From an uncultured Acidimicrobiales bacterium (GTDB lineage: Bacteria; Actinomycetota; Acidimicrobiia; Acidimicrobiales; Hopanoidiivorantaceae): 64,000 nucleotides of DNA. Where the stretch lies: NCBI GenBank assembly GCA_958295755.1, contig OY282367.1, forward strand, positions 843,087 through 907,086. The letters are read 5' to 3'. This document shows, one piece after another, positions 26,468-35,623 of the stretch. The position numbers and the translations under genes were made by a program. The notes under the pieces were generated by a model, which was not told the DNA's origin, ran no database searches, and worked only from the letters and a program-made list of their open reading frames with translations. Position 1 is the first letter of the stretch. The number at the start of each line of letters is the position of its first letter.

Positions 26468-26630
26468 TCTTTAAGTGCCCCTTCTAAGTGCGGTTCCTTT
26501 TAAGTATTGCTTGAGTTTGCTATTTCTTTGCTCTTAGAGTGAGATATATTTTGCTTGAGTGGTAGCTATTTTGCTACTCATTTTTAGGGGCCTACTCATT
26601 TTTTGGGCAAGGTTATATGTGAGTGTTAAC

Positions 26631-29147
26631 CTACAGAACTTTATTGAGGGCAGCTATGAAGCGGGAGTTTTCTTCAGGGGTGCCCACCGTTACTCTGAGG
26701 CAACCTTGCAGGGCAGGCCAAGAAGTGCAGTCGCGGACTAAAACCGAATGTGAAACCAACCCGCGCCAAACTGGATTACCCGCAGGGATACTCGCGGGAA
26801 TGCTAGCAGCGTTGCTACTGCTAGACATCTCAGGGCGAAAGAGGATGAAGTTGGCACTTGAGGGCCAGTAGTGCACGCCCGCTTCATCTAACCCTGAGCT
26901 GATACGATCGCGTTCGGCAATTATCTCAGTAACACGCCTTGTTTTTTCGTCTTGAAAGCGAAGGGCGATTTCACCTACTGCCTGAGTAATGCTGTTGAGA
27001 CGATAAGGCAGCGCGGCTTTTTCCATATCAGCTACGACTTGCGAAGGGCCGAGCAGATACCCTAGGCGCGCTGCTGCCATTGCCCAGGTTTTAGAATAGG
27101 TGCGTGTTACTACCAAAGGAGTATCGTTGCTTAGCAAACTCAAAGCCGTTGCTGGAGCGAACTCTACATAGGCTTCATCAACTACTAGTAACGCACCGAC
27201 TGCGGCGGTTTGTTCTAAGACTGCAACCACTGCCTCTGTGGAGTCTGCCAAACCTGTGGGGTTGTTGGGTGAGCACAGAAACACCACGCTCGGCCGCTCA
27301 CGCTTGATAAGGTCGGCGGTTATGTCTAAATCAAGAACAAAATCTGGTGTTCTCTCCCCCACAACCAATTCGCTGGCAAGGCTTCTGGCGATGTGGGAAT
27401 GTAGAGCATAGGTTGGCTGAAACATAGCAACCTTACGACCAGCCCCGCCATAGCACATCAGCAAAGTCTGGATGACTTCGTTAGAACCATTGGCGGCGAA
27501 GATCTGCGAAGGTGCCAAATCGTGGAACTCTCCCAAGGCAGCGCAAAGGCTCTGGGCACTGCGCTGCGGATATCTGTTCCATGAGGACATTGCCAGTGCT
27601 TCTGCCACTGCCTCATCAAAGCCAGCGGGTGGTGGATAGGGCGATTCGTTGGTATTTAAGCGCACTTCTACTTCTAGCTGAGGCGAGTGATATCTCTTGA
27701 GTTCTACGACATTAGGACGCAGTGAGGTGAATGAACTATCTGAGCCGTCAGTATTGCTCAAGGCTGCACTGTCTAGGTCTGGGTTGTCTAGGTCTGGGCT
27801 GTCGGCGATGAGTTCTTGCATGCGCGAGTTCTCAAGACGCGCAACTATCGCATCTCGGTGTCCTATCAATCCTTCGGCTTCTGCCAAGGTGGCTGTGGTT
27901 TCAGCTACTGCGACAAAACCTTCAGGGCTGACTGAAATCGTGTGAAGTCGCTTTTGAAAATCAACTGCTTGTAATCCGCTGGCAAATCTAGCTGTCCCGC
28001 CTGTGGGAAGCACATGGGATGGGCCTGCTATGTAATCGCCGATGACAGCAGGTGAGAACTCACCGCAAAAGACCGCTCCGGCATTGCGGACACCTTCAGC
28101 TAGTCTCTCAGCGTCGGCGCACATAAGTTGTAGATGTTCTGGGGCTAGTCGGTTAGCTACCTCAACGGCCGTCTCAAGATCGTCCACCAAGACGCTATAG
28201 CCCCCTACTTTGAGTGTCGCCTCAGCATCTTGGCGCCTAGGGCTTGCTTTAAGTTGTTGTGCTAGGGCTTCTTCAACTCGCTGCAAAAATTCTTCTGATG
28301 GCGAAATCAACCAAACGCGACCAGCAGGGCCGTGCTCGGCTTGTGCAAGCAGGTCTGCCGCTGCCAACTCAAGTGATGTGTCACTGTCGGCAATGACGGC
28401 AACCTCAGAAGGCCCGGCAAATCCAGATACAACTCCAACTACTCCACTCACTTCTTGTTGAGCTAGAGCTACATAGATGTTTCCCGGCCCAGCTATAACA
28501 TCTACAGGAGTAACACTTTCTGTGCCAAAAGCTAATGCCGCTATGGCACCAGCTCCGCCAATGCGATAGATGGTATCTACTCCAGCTATCTGAGCCGCTG
28601 CCAAAGTCATAGAAGAAACAGCACCAGAAGGATCAGGTGGCGTACAAATTGAGATGCTTTCGACTCCAGCGACTTTGGCGGGAAGAGCCGTCATCAGCAC
28701 AGAAGAGGGATAGCTAGCCTTGCCGCCTGGCACATACAAACCTGCAGATTCCACAGCAATAGATCGAGCAACAATGTCGATGCCGTTTGATGTGTGACGC
28801 TGAGATGACTGAAGCAAGGACTGCTGATATTCAGTGATGCTTTCTGCGGCTTTTCGCAGAGCCTCTAAAACTTGACTAGATGTAGAATCTGTGGCCGCGG
28901 AAATCTCAGAAGGTGGCACAGCAATGCTGGCAATGCTTGCGCCGTCAAACCGCTCGGCTAGCTCATATAAAGCAGTATCTCTTCGGGCGCGTACATCGGC
29001 GATTATTTCGCGCACAGATTGGCGAGATGTCTCCAACTCGGGATCTTCAAAGCGCGAAGCAACAAGCTCGGCAGCTTTTCCGCCCCGCAAGTCAATTTGA
29101 GGCAAGTCAATTTGCTGCAAGTCAAGCCGATTAAGTCGTTTCGACAT
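26631..29147 (-). CDS. hisDC: Fused histidinol dehydrogenase - histidinol-phosphate aminotransferase (HisD-HisC)
   Basis: 838 residues in one open frame. Residues ~1-440 are HisD: GLYVPGGKASYPSSVLM, YRIGGAGAIAALAFGTESV, DVIAGPGNIYVALAQ, SGFAGPSEVAVIAD, LLAQAEHGPAG, LAPEHLQLM and YIAGPSHVLPTGGTARF. Residues ~470-838 are HisC: RLNTNESPYPPP, FAANGSNEVIQTLL, VFLCSPNNPTG, VDEAYVEFA, and the PLP lysine in TRTYSKTWAMAAARLGY. The linker contains a partial pentapeptide duplication (PDLDN, PDLDS), and the N-terminus a threefold DLQQI/DLPQI/DLRGG. These two genes are normally adjacent and separate. The fusion makes the enzymes for steps 8 and 10 of the pathway one polypeptide. Confidence 0.93.
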   Translation of the reverse strand: MSKRLNRLDLQQIDLPQIDLRGGKAAELVASRFEDPELETSRQSVREIIADVRARRDTALYELAERFDGASIASIAVPPSEISAATDSTSSQVLEALRKAAESITEYQQSLLQSSQRHTSNGIDIVARSIAVESAGLYVPGGKASYPSSVLMTALPAKVAGVESISICTPPDPSGAVSSMTLAAAQIAGVDTIYRIGGAGAIAALAFGTESVTPVDVIAGPGNIYVALAQQEVSGVVGVVSGFAGPSEVAVIADSDTSLELAAADLLAQAEHGPAGRVWLISPSEEFLQRVEEALAQQLKASPRRQDAEATLKVGGYSVLVDDLETAVEVANRLAPEHLQLMCADAERLAEGVRNAGAVFCGEFSPAVIGDYIAGPSHVLPTGGTARFASGLQAVDFQKRLHTISVSPEGFVAVAETTATLAEAEGLIGHRDAIVARLENSRMQELIADSPDLDNPDLDSAALSNTDGSDSSFTSLRPNVVELKRYHSPQLEVEVRLNTNESPYPPPAGFDEAVAEALAMSSWNRYPQRSAQSLCAALGEFHDLAPSQIFAANGSNEVIQTLLMCYGGAGRKVAMFQPTYALHSHIARSLASELVVGERTPDFVLDLDITADLIKRERPSVVFLCSPNNPTGLADSTEAVVAVLEQTAAVGALLVVDEAYVEFAPATALSLLSNDTPLVVTRTYSKTWAMAAARLGYLLGPSQVVADMEKAALPYRLNSITQAVGEIALRFQDEKTRRVTEIIAERDRISSGLDEAGVHYWPSSANFILFRPEMSSSSNAASIPASIPAGNPVWRGLVSHSVLVRDCTSWPALQGCLRVTVGTPEENSRFIAALNKVL
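29088..29132. repeat. In-frame 3 x 15 bp tandem repeat at hisD N-terminus
   Basis: Units caagtcaatttgagg, caagtcaatttgctg and caagtcaagccgatt encode the Asp-Leu-x-x-Ile pentapeptides at residues 5-20 of the HisD-HisC fusion. Confidence 0.85.
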
Positions 29148-29150
29148 GAT

Positions 29151-29822
29151 TCAAACTTTCGCTACGGGCTCAAACTCAAATGCTGAAAGGCAAAAATCTT
29201 GACACACGCACTTTGAGCAAATGGGCTTGCGCGCATGACAAATCTCGCGTCCGTGCAAGATGAGCCGAAGGCTAAAATCGCCTCGCTCTTGTGCGGGCAC
29301 CATCGGGTTCAGATCTAACTCTATCTTTACCGGGTCGGTCTCTTTCGTCATGCCCATACGCTGTGAGAGGCGACTTACATGGGTGTCTACGGGCAACCCC
29401 GGCAATTCAAAAGCTACACTTCGTACCACATTGGCGGTTTTACGCCCTACTCCCGGCAGGCGAGTGAGATCGTCCATAGCAGTCGGCACTTCCCCGTCGT
29501 GTACTTCCACGAGCCGTTGGGCCATAGCCACGATGTTGCGAGCTTTGTTCTGGTAAAAACCTGTTGAATGGATGATCTCTTCCACTTCTTGCGGTGGTGC
29601 CTCTGCTAGCTCTTCCGCCGTTGGGAACCGCTCAAACAGCACAGGTGTGACCATATTTACCCGCTTGTCGGTGCACTGGGCAGAAAGAATGGTGGCTACT
29701 AGCAGCTCAAAGGGGTCGCGGTGATCCAAAGCACAAGCCACATCAGGATATTCTTCTGACAGCCTCAGGTTGGCTTCTCGCGCACGACCTTTGGGGCTTC
29801 GCGGCTTTCCCATAACTTTCAC
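29151..29822 (-). CDS. nth: Endonuclease III
   Basis: 223 residues. The helix-hairpin-helix is LTRLPGVGRKTANVV, with catalytic Lys implied, and the catalytic Asp lies in LPVDTHVSRLSQRMGM. The [4Fe-4S] loop is CHARKPICSKCVCQDFC, the full four-cysteine pattern. It removes oxidised pyrimidines in base excision repair. Its stop is three bases before hisD, so it probably shares the operon promoter. Confidence 0.95.
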   Translation of the reverse strand: MKVMGKPRSPKGRAREANLRLSEEYPDVACALDHRDPFELLVATILSAQCTDKRVNMVTPVLFERFPTAEELAEAPPQEVEEIIHSTGFYQNKARNIVAMAQRLVEVHDGEVPTAMDDLTRLPGVGRKTANVVRSVAFELPGLPVDTHVSRLSQRMGMTKETDPVKIELDLNPMVPAQERGDFSLRLILHGREICHARKPICSKCVCQDFCLSAFEFEPVAKV

Positions 29823-29859
29823 GCTATCTAATTTGACTTCTACTAAAGCTTTTCTGCCG

Positions 29860-29865
29860 TAGCTT
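29860..29865 (+). promoter_or_regulatory. Candidate -10 box for leaderless mshD
   Basis: TAGCTT lies six bases before ATG 29872; there is no ribosome-binding site. An in-frame TAA immediately precedes the ATG, so no earlier start is possible. Confidence 0.3.
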
Positions 29866-29871
29866 TAAAGT

Positions 29872-30603
29872 ATGGGATTGGTTACAAATAGCGCAGACCC
29901 GTCATTTGACTGGACTGCTGAGTTTGCCAGTGCTGCTGAATATAACAGTGCTACTGAAAGAACCGGCGACTTGCTACGCTTCGCTACTCGCGTCAAAGAC
30001 GAGGTAGCCAGCAATGGCGGAGGCAGAGCTCAACTTTGGATGCTTGATGTAAATGTTGGTGATGACGAACGACTTATGGCGGCAGGTTTTCGCCCTTATC
30101 GCGACTTGTGGAAGATGCAGGTGCCACTGCCCGCAGTGTTGTCTGAGGGCTACAGCCCTGTGGAGGTTCGCCCATATGATGCTGGAGACGAAGAAGAATT
30201 TTTGTATGTGAATAGCCGTGCTTTCGCTTGGCATCCTGAGCAAGGGCGACTAACTTCAGAGGAGCTGCACAAAAGGTTCGCTGAGCCTTGGTATGACCCC
30301 AAAGGGTTTCTAGTGCTAGAGATAGACGGGCGCATAGCTGGATTTTGTTGGACGAAAGTGCATGAGGAACCGCCAACAGGCGAAATATACGCCATCGCAG
30401 TTGATCCCGACTTCGCAGGTCGCAGACTTGGTTTGCCTTTGACTTATGCCGGGCTGACACACCTTATGGGTGTGGGTCAAAATACAGCAATACTTTATGT
30501 GGAATCAGATAATGCCCCGGCCGTCAAGATCTACCGAAAGTTGGGCTTTGGCTTACACCAAGTAAATCGCGCTTACGAAGCTACGGTAGAATTGGCAGAC
30601 TAG
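29872..30603 (+). CDS. mshD: Mycothiol synthase-like GNAT acetyltransferase, shortened N-terminal half
   Basis: 243 residues against about 300-315 in known MshD. The C-terminal GNAT domain is clear: AFAWHPEQGRLTSEEL, EPWYDPKGFLVLE, GFCWTKVHEEPP, EIYAIAVDPDFAGRRLGLPL and LYVESDNAPAVKIYRKLGFG. The N-terminal GNAT half is reduced to its end (LMAAGFRPYRDLWKMQVPLP) behind about 60 variable residues. MshD acetylates cysteinyl-GlcN-inositol in the last step of mycothiol synthesis; the known enzyme uses the C-terminal domain. The truncated partner domain is unusual. Menaquinone genes follow on the same strand. Confidence 0.8.
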   Translation: MGLVTNSADPSFDWTAEFASAAEYNSATERTGDLLRFATRVKDEVASNGGGRAQLWMLDVNVGDDERLMAAGFRPYRDLWKMQVPLPAVLSEGYSPVEVRPYDAGDEEEFLYVNSRAFAWHPEQGRLTSEELHKRFAEPWYDPKGFLVLEIDGRIAGFCWTKVHEEPPTGEIYAIAVDPDFAGRRLGLPLTYAGLTHLMGVGQNTAILYVESDNAPAVKIYRKLGFGLHQVNRAYEATVELAD

Positions 30604-30607
30604 GGAA

Positions 30608-30955
30608 ATGCGAAGATTCAAGTGGTTCAATGCTAGTTTGCCACAGACTCTGCTGATAGCCACCTACTTGATGTATCTGGAGGCTGTTTTCGCCATTTTG
30701 TTCGGAAGAGTTCGCTCTTGGGGTTTGCTTGTGATCACCATCTGTTTTATCGTAGGCGCACTAGGTATTTCCAATGAGAAGAAGCTGGGCTATAATATGG
30801 CTATAGGAACTGCTTTGGTGAATGTCGTAGTTCTGGTTTGGTTGTTTTTGAGTAGCGGATTTGGTTTTATCTTTGCTTTGCTAATTGCTATTGTGCTTTT
30901 GGCACTGCTGTTGCATCCGCAGAGCAGACACTATGGACGGGTCTGGTTCAGATAA
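30608..30955 (+). CDS. Small multi-span membrane protein, unknown function
   Basis: 115 residues with three or four hydrophobic segments (LLIATYLMYLEAVFAIL; GLLVITICFIVGALGI; GTALVNVVVLVWLF; GFIFALLIAIVLLALLL) and a basic N-terminus. No family recognised. It starts four bases after mshD and its stop overlaps the menG start (TAAATG), so all three are translated from one message. Confidence 0.6.
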   Translation: MRRFKWFNASLPQTLLIATYLMYLEAVFAILFGRVRSWGLLVITICFIVGALGISNEKKLGYNMAIGTALVNVVVLVWLFLSSGFGFIFALLIAIVLLALLLHPQSRHYGRVWFR

Positions 30956-31669
30956 ATGCTGAAAACAGCCGACAAAGCGCAGCGAGACCGCACAGCCTCT
31001 GTGCGAGATATGTTCGACCGAATAGCAGTGCGTTACGACCTCATGAACCGTGTCGTGAGCTTAGGTATGGACGCTAGCTGGAGGCGAGCAGCTGTGGCCA
31101 GTTTGCAGCTTTCCCAGGGCAGCACAGTTTTAGATCTTGCTTGTGGCACTGGCGCGCTGTCTGAAGAACTAAACAAAGCCGGTATGCAACCTGTTGGAAT
31201 AGACATAGCCGAGCAAATGTTGAAACAAGCAGACGAGGCTCTGCCTGTCAGCATCGGCGACTGTTTGAGGTTGCCAGTTAGAGATGCCTCGGCACAAGGC
31301 GTGATCTGCGGTTTTGCTTTGCGCCATTTTGTCTCTATGCGACCTTTGCTAGCTGAAATTGCCCGTGTGCTCGTGCCAAATGGCCGCTTAGTGCTCTTAG
31401 AGCTAGATGAGCCGCGCCCATGGTTGTTACGACAATGCCATTGTCTTTATAGTCGCACTTTGATACCACTTGCAGGCAAGGTTCTCTCGGAAAAACAGGC
31501 TTATAAGTACTTGCCATATTCTCTGGCGTTCTTGCCTGATCCTAAACAACTAGAGGTTGATTTGAGAGAGACAGGCTTCATAGACATCACATATCAATCT
31601 TTGAGTTTGGGAATTGCCCAGATAGTGGCTAGCAGTCTGGAGTCTGGCAGTCGAGGCAGTGCTAACTAG
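30956..31669 (+). CDS. menG: Demethylmenaquinone methyltransferase
   Basis: 237 residues. SAM-binding motif I is VLDLACGTGALSEEL, followed by GIDIAEQML and GDCLRLPVRDASAQGVICGFALRHF, the UbiE/MenG pattern, and an N-terminal FDRIAVRYDLMNRVVSLGMDA signature. It methylates demethylmenaquinone as the last step of menaquinone synthesis. It overlaps the upstream membrane gene stop and is convergent with menA. Confidence 0.92.
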   Translation: MLKTADKAQRDRTASVRDMFDRIAVRYDLMNRVVSLGMDASWRRAAVASLQLSQGSTVLDLACGTGALSEELNKAGMQPVGIDIAEQMLKQADEALPVSIGDCLRLPVRDASAQGVICGFALRHFVSMRPLLAEIARVLVPNGRLVLLELDEPRPWLLRQCHCLYSRTLIPLAGKVLSEKQAYKYLPYSLAFLPDPKQLEVDLRETGFIDITYQSLSLGIAQIVASSLESGSRGSAN

Positions 31670-31701
31670 TGCTATCCCTACCTGGCTACCCCAGTGCTGT
31701 G

Positions 31702-32598
31702 TTACCCCAATGCCAGGCCGACAGCCAGAGTAAATCCGTAAATTGCCAGAAGCCCGCCGGTGGCTTTTAAGACCATTGGACTTGCTTCTTCGCCTTTGAG
31801 GACACGGCGAATTGGAGCTATAGCTAGCAGGGAGGCTATTAGAGCTAGAAATGCCCAAGGTCGCGAAAGATCAGCAACGATCACTGCCCCAGTAGCAACC
31901 ATCCAAAACAACAGATAGAGGCTTCTGGCCCATTTCATTGCAAAACGCCTTTCAATGATTACCGATAAAGTGCGTTTGCCAACTTCTCTGTCGGCGGTTA
32001 AGTCGCGGAGATTATTAGCGGTTAGAAGAGCACAAGCTACCGCACCTACTCCTACTCCGCACACCATAGCTAGCCCACTGATCTCTTCAATCTGAACAAA
32101 AGTTGTGCCGACTGTGGCTACCAGACCAAAAAACAGCATCACTGAGACTTCTCCGAAACCCCTGTAGCCGTAAGGGTGCTTTCCACCTGTGTACAGATAC
32201 GCAGCGGCAATGGCTACTGCACCTACCAGAATCAACCACCAAGTTGTCCAAAGTGCAAGAAAGAAACCAGCAATCGCTGCTGCGGTGAAACAAATTATCG
32301 CAGCCCACAAGACCTGTCTAGGTGCTGCTGCCCCTGAAGCCACTAGGCGTTTGGGGCCAATTCTTGTCTTGTCGGTTCCTCGCACTCCGTCGCTGTAGTC
32401 GTTGGCGTAGTTAACTCCGATTTGAAGTGCAACTGCAACTAGAAGAGTAAACAGCAACCGCCATAAATTTATAGCATCGCCTATTGATTCGTCTGCTGTT
32501 GGGTCTATAGCAACAGAAGTTCCAATCAGCACTGGAGCCAAAGCTGCTGTGAGAGTTCGGGGTCGTGCACCTGCCAACCAGTCTTTAGCATTTGCCAT
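31702..32598 (-). CDS. menA: 1,4-dihydroxy-2-naphthoate polyprenyltransferase
   Basis: 298 residues with eight or nine transmembrane segments. Aspartate-rich UbiA-family motif NYANDYSDGVRGTDKTR near residue 64 and LTANNLRDLTADREVGKRTL near residue 195 are the Mg-diphosphate sites of MenA. It prenylates DHNA. It lies convergent to menG, 32 bases stop to stop, with no clear terminator between. Confidence 0.94.
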   Translation of the reverse strand: MANAKDWLAGARPRTLTAALAPVLIGTSVAIDPTADESIGDAINLWRLLFTLLVAVALQIGVNYANDYSDGVRGTDKTRIGPKRLVASGAAAPRQVLWAAIICFTAAAIAGFFLALWTTWWLILVGAVAIAAAYLYTGGKHPYGYRGFGEVSVMLFFGLVATVGTTFVQIEEISGLAMVCGVGVGAVACALLTANNLRDLTADREVGKRTLSVIIERRFAMKWARSLYLLFWMVATGAVIVADLSRPWAFLALIASLLAIAPIRRVLKGEEASPMVLKATGGLLAIYGFTLAVGLALG

Positions 32599-32662
32599 CT
32601 GTCAGAGAGATTAGCATGGAGTAGTGGCTAGAAAGGATTTGCTGTACTTTATGAACCGCCTT

Positions 32663-32729
32663 ATGAATTGGTTGGCCAGTGAATTGGTTAGCCCAGTGAA
32701 TCGGTTAGCCCTGTGAATCGGTTGGCAGG
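32663..32729. repeat. Non-coding 17-bp repeats around the start of the YyaL-type gene
   Basis: A 16-bp copy, then gtgaattggttagccca, gtgaatcggttagccct and gtgaatcggttggcagg. The last copy contains the GTG start codon and first five codons of the gene. Confidence 0.85.
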
Positions 32730-34785
32730 TGAGGCTAGTCCTTACCTACGACAGCACGCTGATAATCCTGTGGACTGGTATCCGTGGGGAGATGAAGCTT
32801 TTGAAGTTGCCCGAGAAACTGACAGACCTATATTGTTGTCGGTTGGTTATTCGGCATGTCATTGGTGCCATGTGATGGCACATGAATCCTTTGAAGACAC
32901 TGCTACTGCTGAACAGATGAACGCTCTTTTTGTGAATGTCAAGGTGGATCGGGAAGAGCGGCCTGATGTGGATGCTATTTACATGGAGGCGACTACTGCT
33001 ATGACAGGCCATGGTGGCTGGCCGATGACGGTGTTTCTCACACCTGACGGGCATCCGTTTTATGCGGGCACATATTTTCCGCCAGAACCTCGCCAGTCTA
33101 TGCCGTCATTTAGACAGATCATGGCGAGAGTGGCAGAGGCTTGGCAACAACAGCGATCTGAGTTTGTGGAGCAAGCCAAGCAAATCACAGAAGCCATCAG
33201 GCAGTCTTTGGAGACGCAGACTTTAGGCAGGGGAAAAGAAGACACTGCCACAACAGACCTGGCTGATGCAGCAGATATGCCTGACACAACAGATATGTCC
33301 GGCCTTATAGACAGGGCCGTCTTGTCTTTGCGGGCTCGCCATGACCCTGCTTGGGGCGGGTTTGGCACGGCACCAAAGTTCCCTCAAACGATGAACCTAG
33401 AGCTGTTGTTACGTGTCTATTGGCGCACCGGCGACACAGATTTGCTGCAGATTGTTGAAAACAGCTTTGACTGCATGTCTTCAGGAGGTATCTATGACCA
33501 CCTAGGTGGCGGATTTGCTCGATACAGCGTAGATCGCCATTGGCTGGTGCCCCATTTTGAAAAGATGCTCTACGACAACGCCCTGCTCGCCCGGCTCGGT
33601 CTGCACCTCTGGCAGATCACAGGCAAGCCTAGATACCTACAAGTTGTAGAAGAAACGATTAGCTATGTTTTACGGGATTTGCGTCACCCCAAAGGCGGAT
33701 TCTATTCAGCGCAAGACGCTGACTCTGAGGGCGAAGAAGGCAAGTTCTATGTTTGGTCGCTACAAGAGATCAAAGAGGTTCTAGAAGATGTTGGCATCGC
33801 CTCAGAGTCGGAAGTTATCTCAGCATGGTATGGGGCCACAGAGCAAGGCAACTTTGAAGGAACAAACATCTTGTGGCGACCACAACGAGGTGATATCTTG
33901 CGTCAGCCAGTTATGGAGCAAGCCCGCCAAGCCCTCTTCAGTCGCCGCCAAACACGCATCTCACCGGGGTTGGACGATAAAGTCCTCACCGAATGGAACG
34001 CCCTTATGCTGGCAACCTTGGCAGAAGCCGCAGCTGCCACAGCCAATCAGGAATGGTTGAAGTCAGCGGTTACCAACGCTGAGTTTCTGTGTGAAAACTT
34101 GCGCCGTTCAGACGGCCGCTGGTTGCGCGTTTGGCAGGAGACGGGGGCAGCACGTTATGTCGCTTACGCGGCCGACTACGCCGCGCTTTGTGATGCTTTC
34201 ACCCGCCTCTATGAAGCCACAGGCAAGAAATATTGGCTGGAAGAAGCCTGCCGAACCGCAGATGACATGCTGGAACTCTTCGCCGATACATCGGGCAGCT
34301 ACGGCACACTATTCACGACTGGCACAGACGCTGAGAAACTGGTTGTGCGCCCTAAAGACACTATGGACAACGCCCTGCCATCAGCTAACAGCTCAGCATG
34401 TGTGGCACTAATCCGCTTACACCGGTTCACCCACGAGCGCAGATACTCACAGCAGGCTATGGCGATTATCCAAAGCTCAGAGCAGTTGTTAGGTCAAATC
34501 CCATCGGCGTTCGGACATCTCTTAATAGGGGCAGATCTCATAGCGGCACCATCTATTGAAATTGTCATTACCGGAAGCAGATTAGATTTGGTTGGAAAAG
34601 TACAAGCCAGATATCTGCCTACTTCCGTCCTCTCATGGGGAGACCCTCTTGAATCTCCCCTATGGGAAGGTCGAGCCGATACCGAAGCAGCATTTATCTG
34701 CCGAAATTCTGTTTGCGAACTACCACTAGATACCCCAGAAGCCTTTGCTAGTAGCCTTGACGCACTGGGGCCTGTGCGAGCTTAG
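32713..34785 (+). CDS. YyaL/SSP411-type protein: thioredoxin-like domain plus (alpha/alpha)6 barrel
   Basis: 690 residues, the usual length for the family. The N-terminal thioredoxin fold includes [18 protein letters not shown] with a C-x-x-C pair, then [17 protein letters not shown] long catalytic-looking (alpha/alpha)6 barrel follows with [34 protein letters not shown] and [13 protein letters not shown]. Biochemical function is unknown; sugar epimerase-like activity has been suggested from structure. It starts at GTG 32713 with no Shine-Dalgarno site. Residues about 165-205 contain degenerate short repeats ([15 protein letters not shown]). Confidence 0.85.
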   Translation: MNRLAGEASPYLRQHADNPVDWYPWGDEAFEVARETDRPILLSVGYSACHWCHVMAHESFEDTATAEQMNALFVNVKVDREERPDVDAIYMEATTAMTGHGGWPMTVFLTPDGHPFYAGTYFPPEPRQSMPSFRQIMARVAEAWQQQRSEFVEQAKQITEAIRQSLETQTLGRGKEDTATTDLADAADMPDTTDMSGLIDRAVLSLRARHDPAWGGFGTAPKFPQTMNLELLLRVYWRTGDTDLLQIVENSFDCMSSGGIYDHLGGGFARYSVDRHWLVPHFEKMLYDNALLARLGLHLWQITGKPRYLQVVEETISYVLRDLRHPKGGFYSAQDADSEGEEGKFYVWSLQEIKEVLEDVGIASESEVISAWYGATEQGNFEGTNILWRPQRGDILRQPVMEQARQALFSRRQTRISPGLDDKVLTEWNALMLATLAEAAAATANQEWLKSAVTNAEFLCENLRRSDGRWLRVWQETGAARYVAYAADYAALCDAFTRLYEATGKKYWLEEACRTADDMLELFADTSGSYGTLFTTGTDAEKLVVRPKDTMDNALPSANSSACVALIRLHRFTHERRYSQQAMAIIQSSEQLLGQIPSAFGHLLIGADLIAAPSIEIVITGSRLDLVGKVQARYLPTSVLSWGDPLESPLWEGRADTEAAFICRNSVCELPLDTPEAFASSLDALGPVRA

Positions 34786-34797
34786 CGACAATGAGTA

Positions 34798-34803
34798 TAG
34801 AAT
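34798..34803 (+). promoter_or_regulatory. Candidate -10 box (TAGAAT), leaderless
   Basis: TAGAAT ends eight bases before ATG 34812 and no ribosome-binding site lies between. Confidence 0.35.
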
Positions 34804-34811
34804 AGATATAG

Positions 34812-35522
34812 ATGGCAATGAAGTTTGAGACAAAAGACTGTTTGGAGTTGACAGAAGACGAACTCCAAGCGATGATAGATTTGTGCGAGGCAGCTTCTGA
34901 GCCTGTGGCACAAGAATTTCTGACATCCGAAAAAGAACGTTGGGTGCTGGTGTCGCTGAGCTATGAGAACGACCGTCTCAAAGGCTTTACTTTCTTTACC
35001 TTGGATCGCATCGGGGGAACACCGAGTATAGTCACAGGCTTTGGATGCGTAGCTTGCTACAGCAAGCGTCGCACTGTGATGCGGGGATTAACGGCAGAGC
35101 AATTTAAACGCGCTTTGATCTCCTTCCCCGAAGAAGATGTGCTTGTGGGAGCGTGCTTCCAAGAAGCCGATTGCTATGAGGTATTCTGGAAGCTTGAAGA
35201 CATTGTGCCTCGTCCGGGATATGACCCAAACGGTGAGGATCGAGCTTGGGGCACAAGACTAGCAAAACGATTTGGGATTGAAGACTCCGCTTACAGTCGC
35301 AGAGATTTCCGTATCAAAGGCTGCAGCGAAACTGCCCCGGTGTGGCGATATACAGACGCAACCGCCAAGAAGAACGGCTCTCAGAAGAGCGGCCCCAAAG
35401 AAAACGGTCCCAAGGAAAACGGCACAAGTGACTTGTTTTCAAAAGTCAAACCCGATAGAGGAGACAGCCTCATCGTTCATGGTTGGGTACGCAAAGAAGA
35501 TCTGATCAAGTTCACGAGCTGA
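34812..35522 (+). CDS. Protein of unknown function with a repeat-bearing linker
   Basis: 236 residues, soluble, mixed alpha/beta. I do not recognise the family. Residues 1-150 include LTEDELQAMIDLCEAA, WVLVSLSYENDRLKGFTFFTLDRIGGTPSIVTG and CFQEADCYEVFWKLEDIVPRP, arranged as alternating helices and strands that could be a GNAT-like fold, but the acetyl-CoA P-loop is not visible. Residues 184-204 are a fourfold pentapeptide repeat (AKKNG, SQKSG, PKENG, PKENG). The C-terminus ends HGWVRKEDLIKF. It follows the YyaL-type gene and precedes the DUF35/thiolase pair. Confidence 0.6.
   Translation: MAMKFETKDCLELTEDELQAMIDLCEAASEPVAQEFLTSEKERWVLVSLSYENDRLKGFTFFTLDRIGGTPSIVTGFGCVACYSKRRTVMRGLTAEQFKRALISFPEEDVLVGACFQEADCYEVFWKLEDIVPRPGYDPNGEDRAWGTRLAKRFGIEDSAYSRRDFRIKGCSETAPVWRYTDATAKKNGSQKSGPKENGPKENGTSDLFSKVKPDRGDSLIVHGWVRKEDLIKFTS
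35364..35423. repeat. In-frame 4 x 15 bp tandem repeat
   Basis: Units gccaagaagaacggc, tctcagaagagcggc, cccaaagaaaacggt and cccaaggaaaacggc encode xKxNG-type pentapeptides in the unknown protein. Confidence 0.88.
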
Positions 35523-35609
35523 CTCTGAGCTAAGTCTTCAGATTTTCCATCTGCGAAATGCCCAGATTAAAGCACAGAGATTAAAACACAAACTGCCCAG
35601 TACACAAGC

Positions 35610-35615
35610 TACACT
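35610..35615 (+). promoter_or_regulatory. Candidate -10 box (TACACT), leaderless
   Basis: TACACT ends eight bases before ATG 35624; no ribosome-binding site is present. Confidence 0.35.
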
Positions 35616-35623
35616 GCAATGCG

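Noticed and set aside
32651..32716. A 21-codon upstream peptide overlapping the YyaL-type GTG
   Set aside because: It is made of the 17-bp repeats themselves and has no ribosome-binding site; probably a by-product of duplication.
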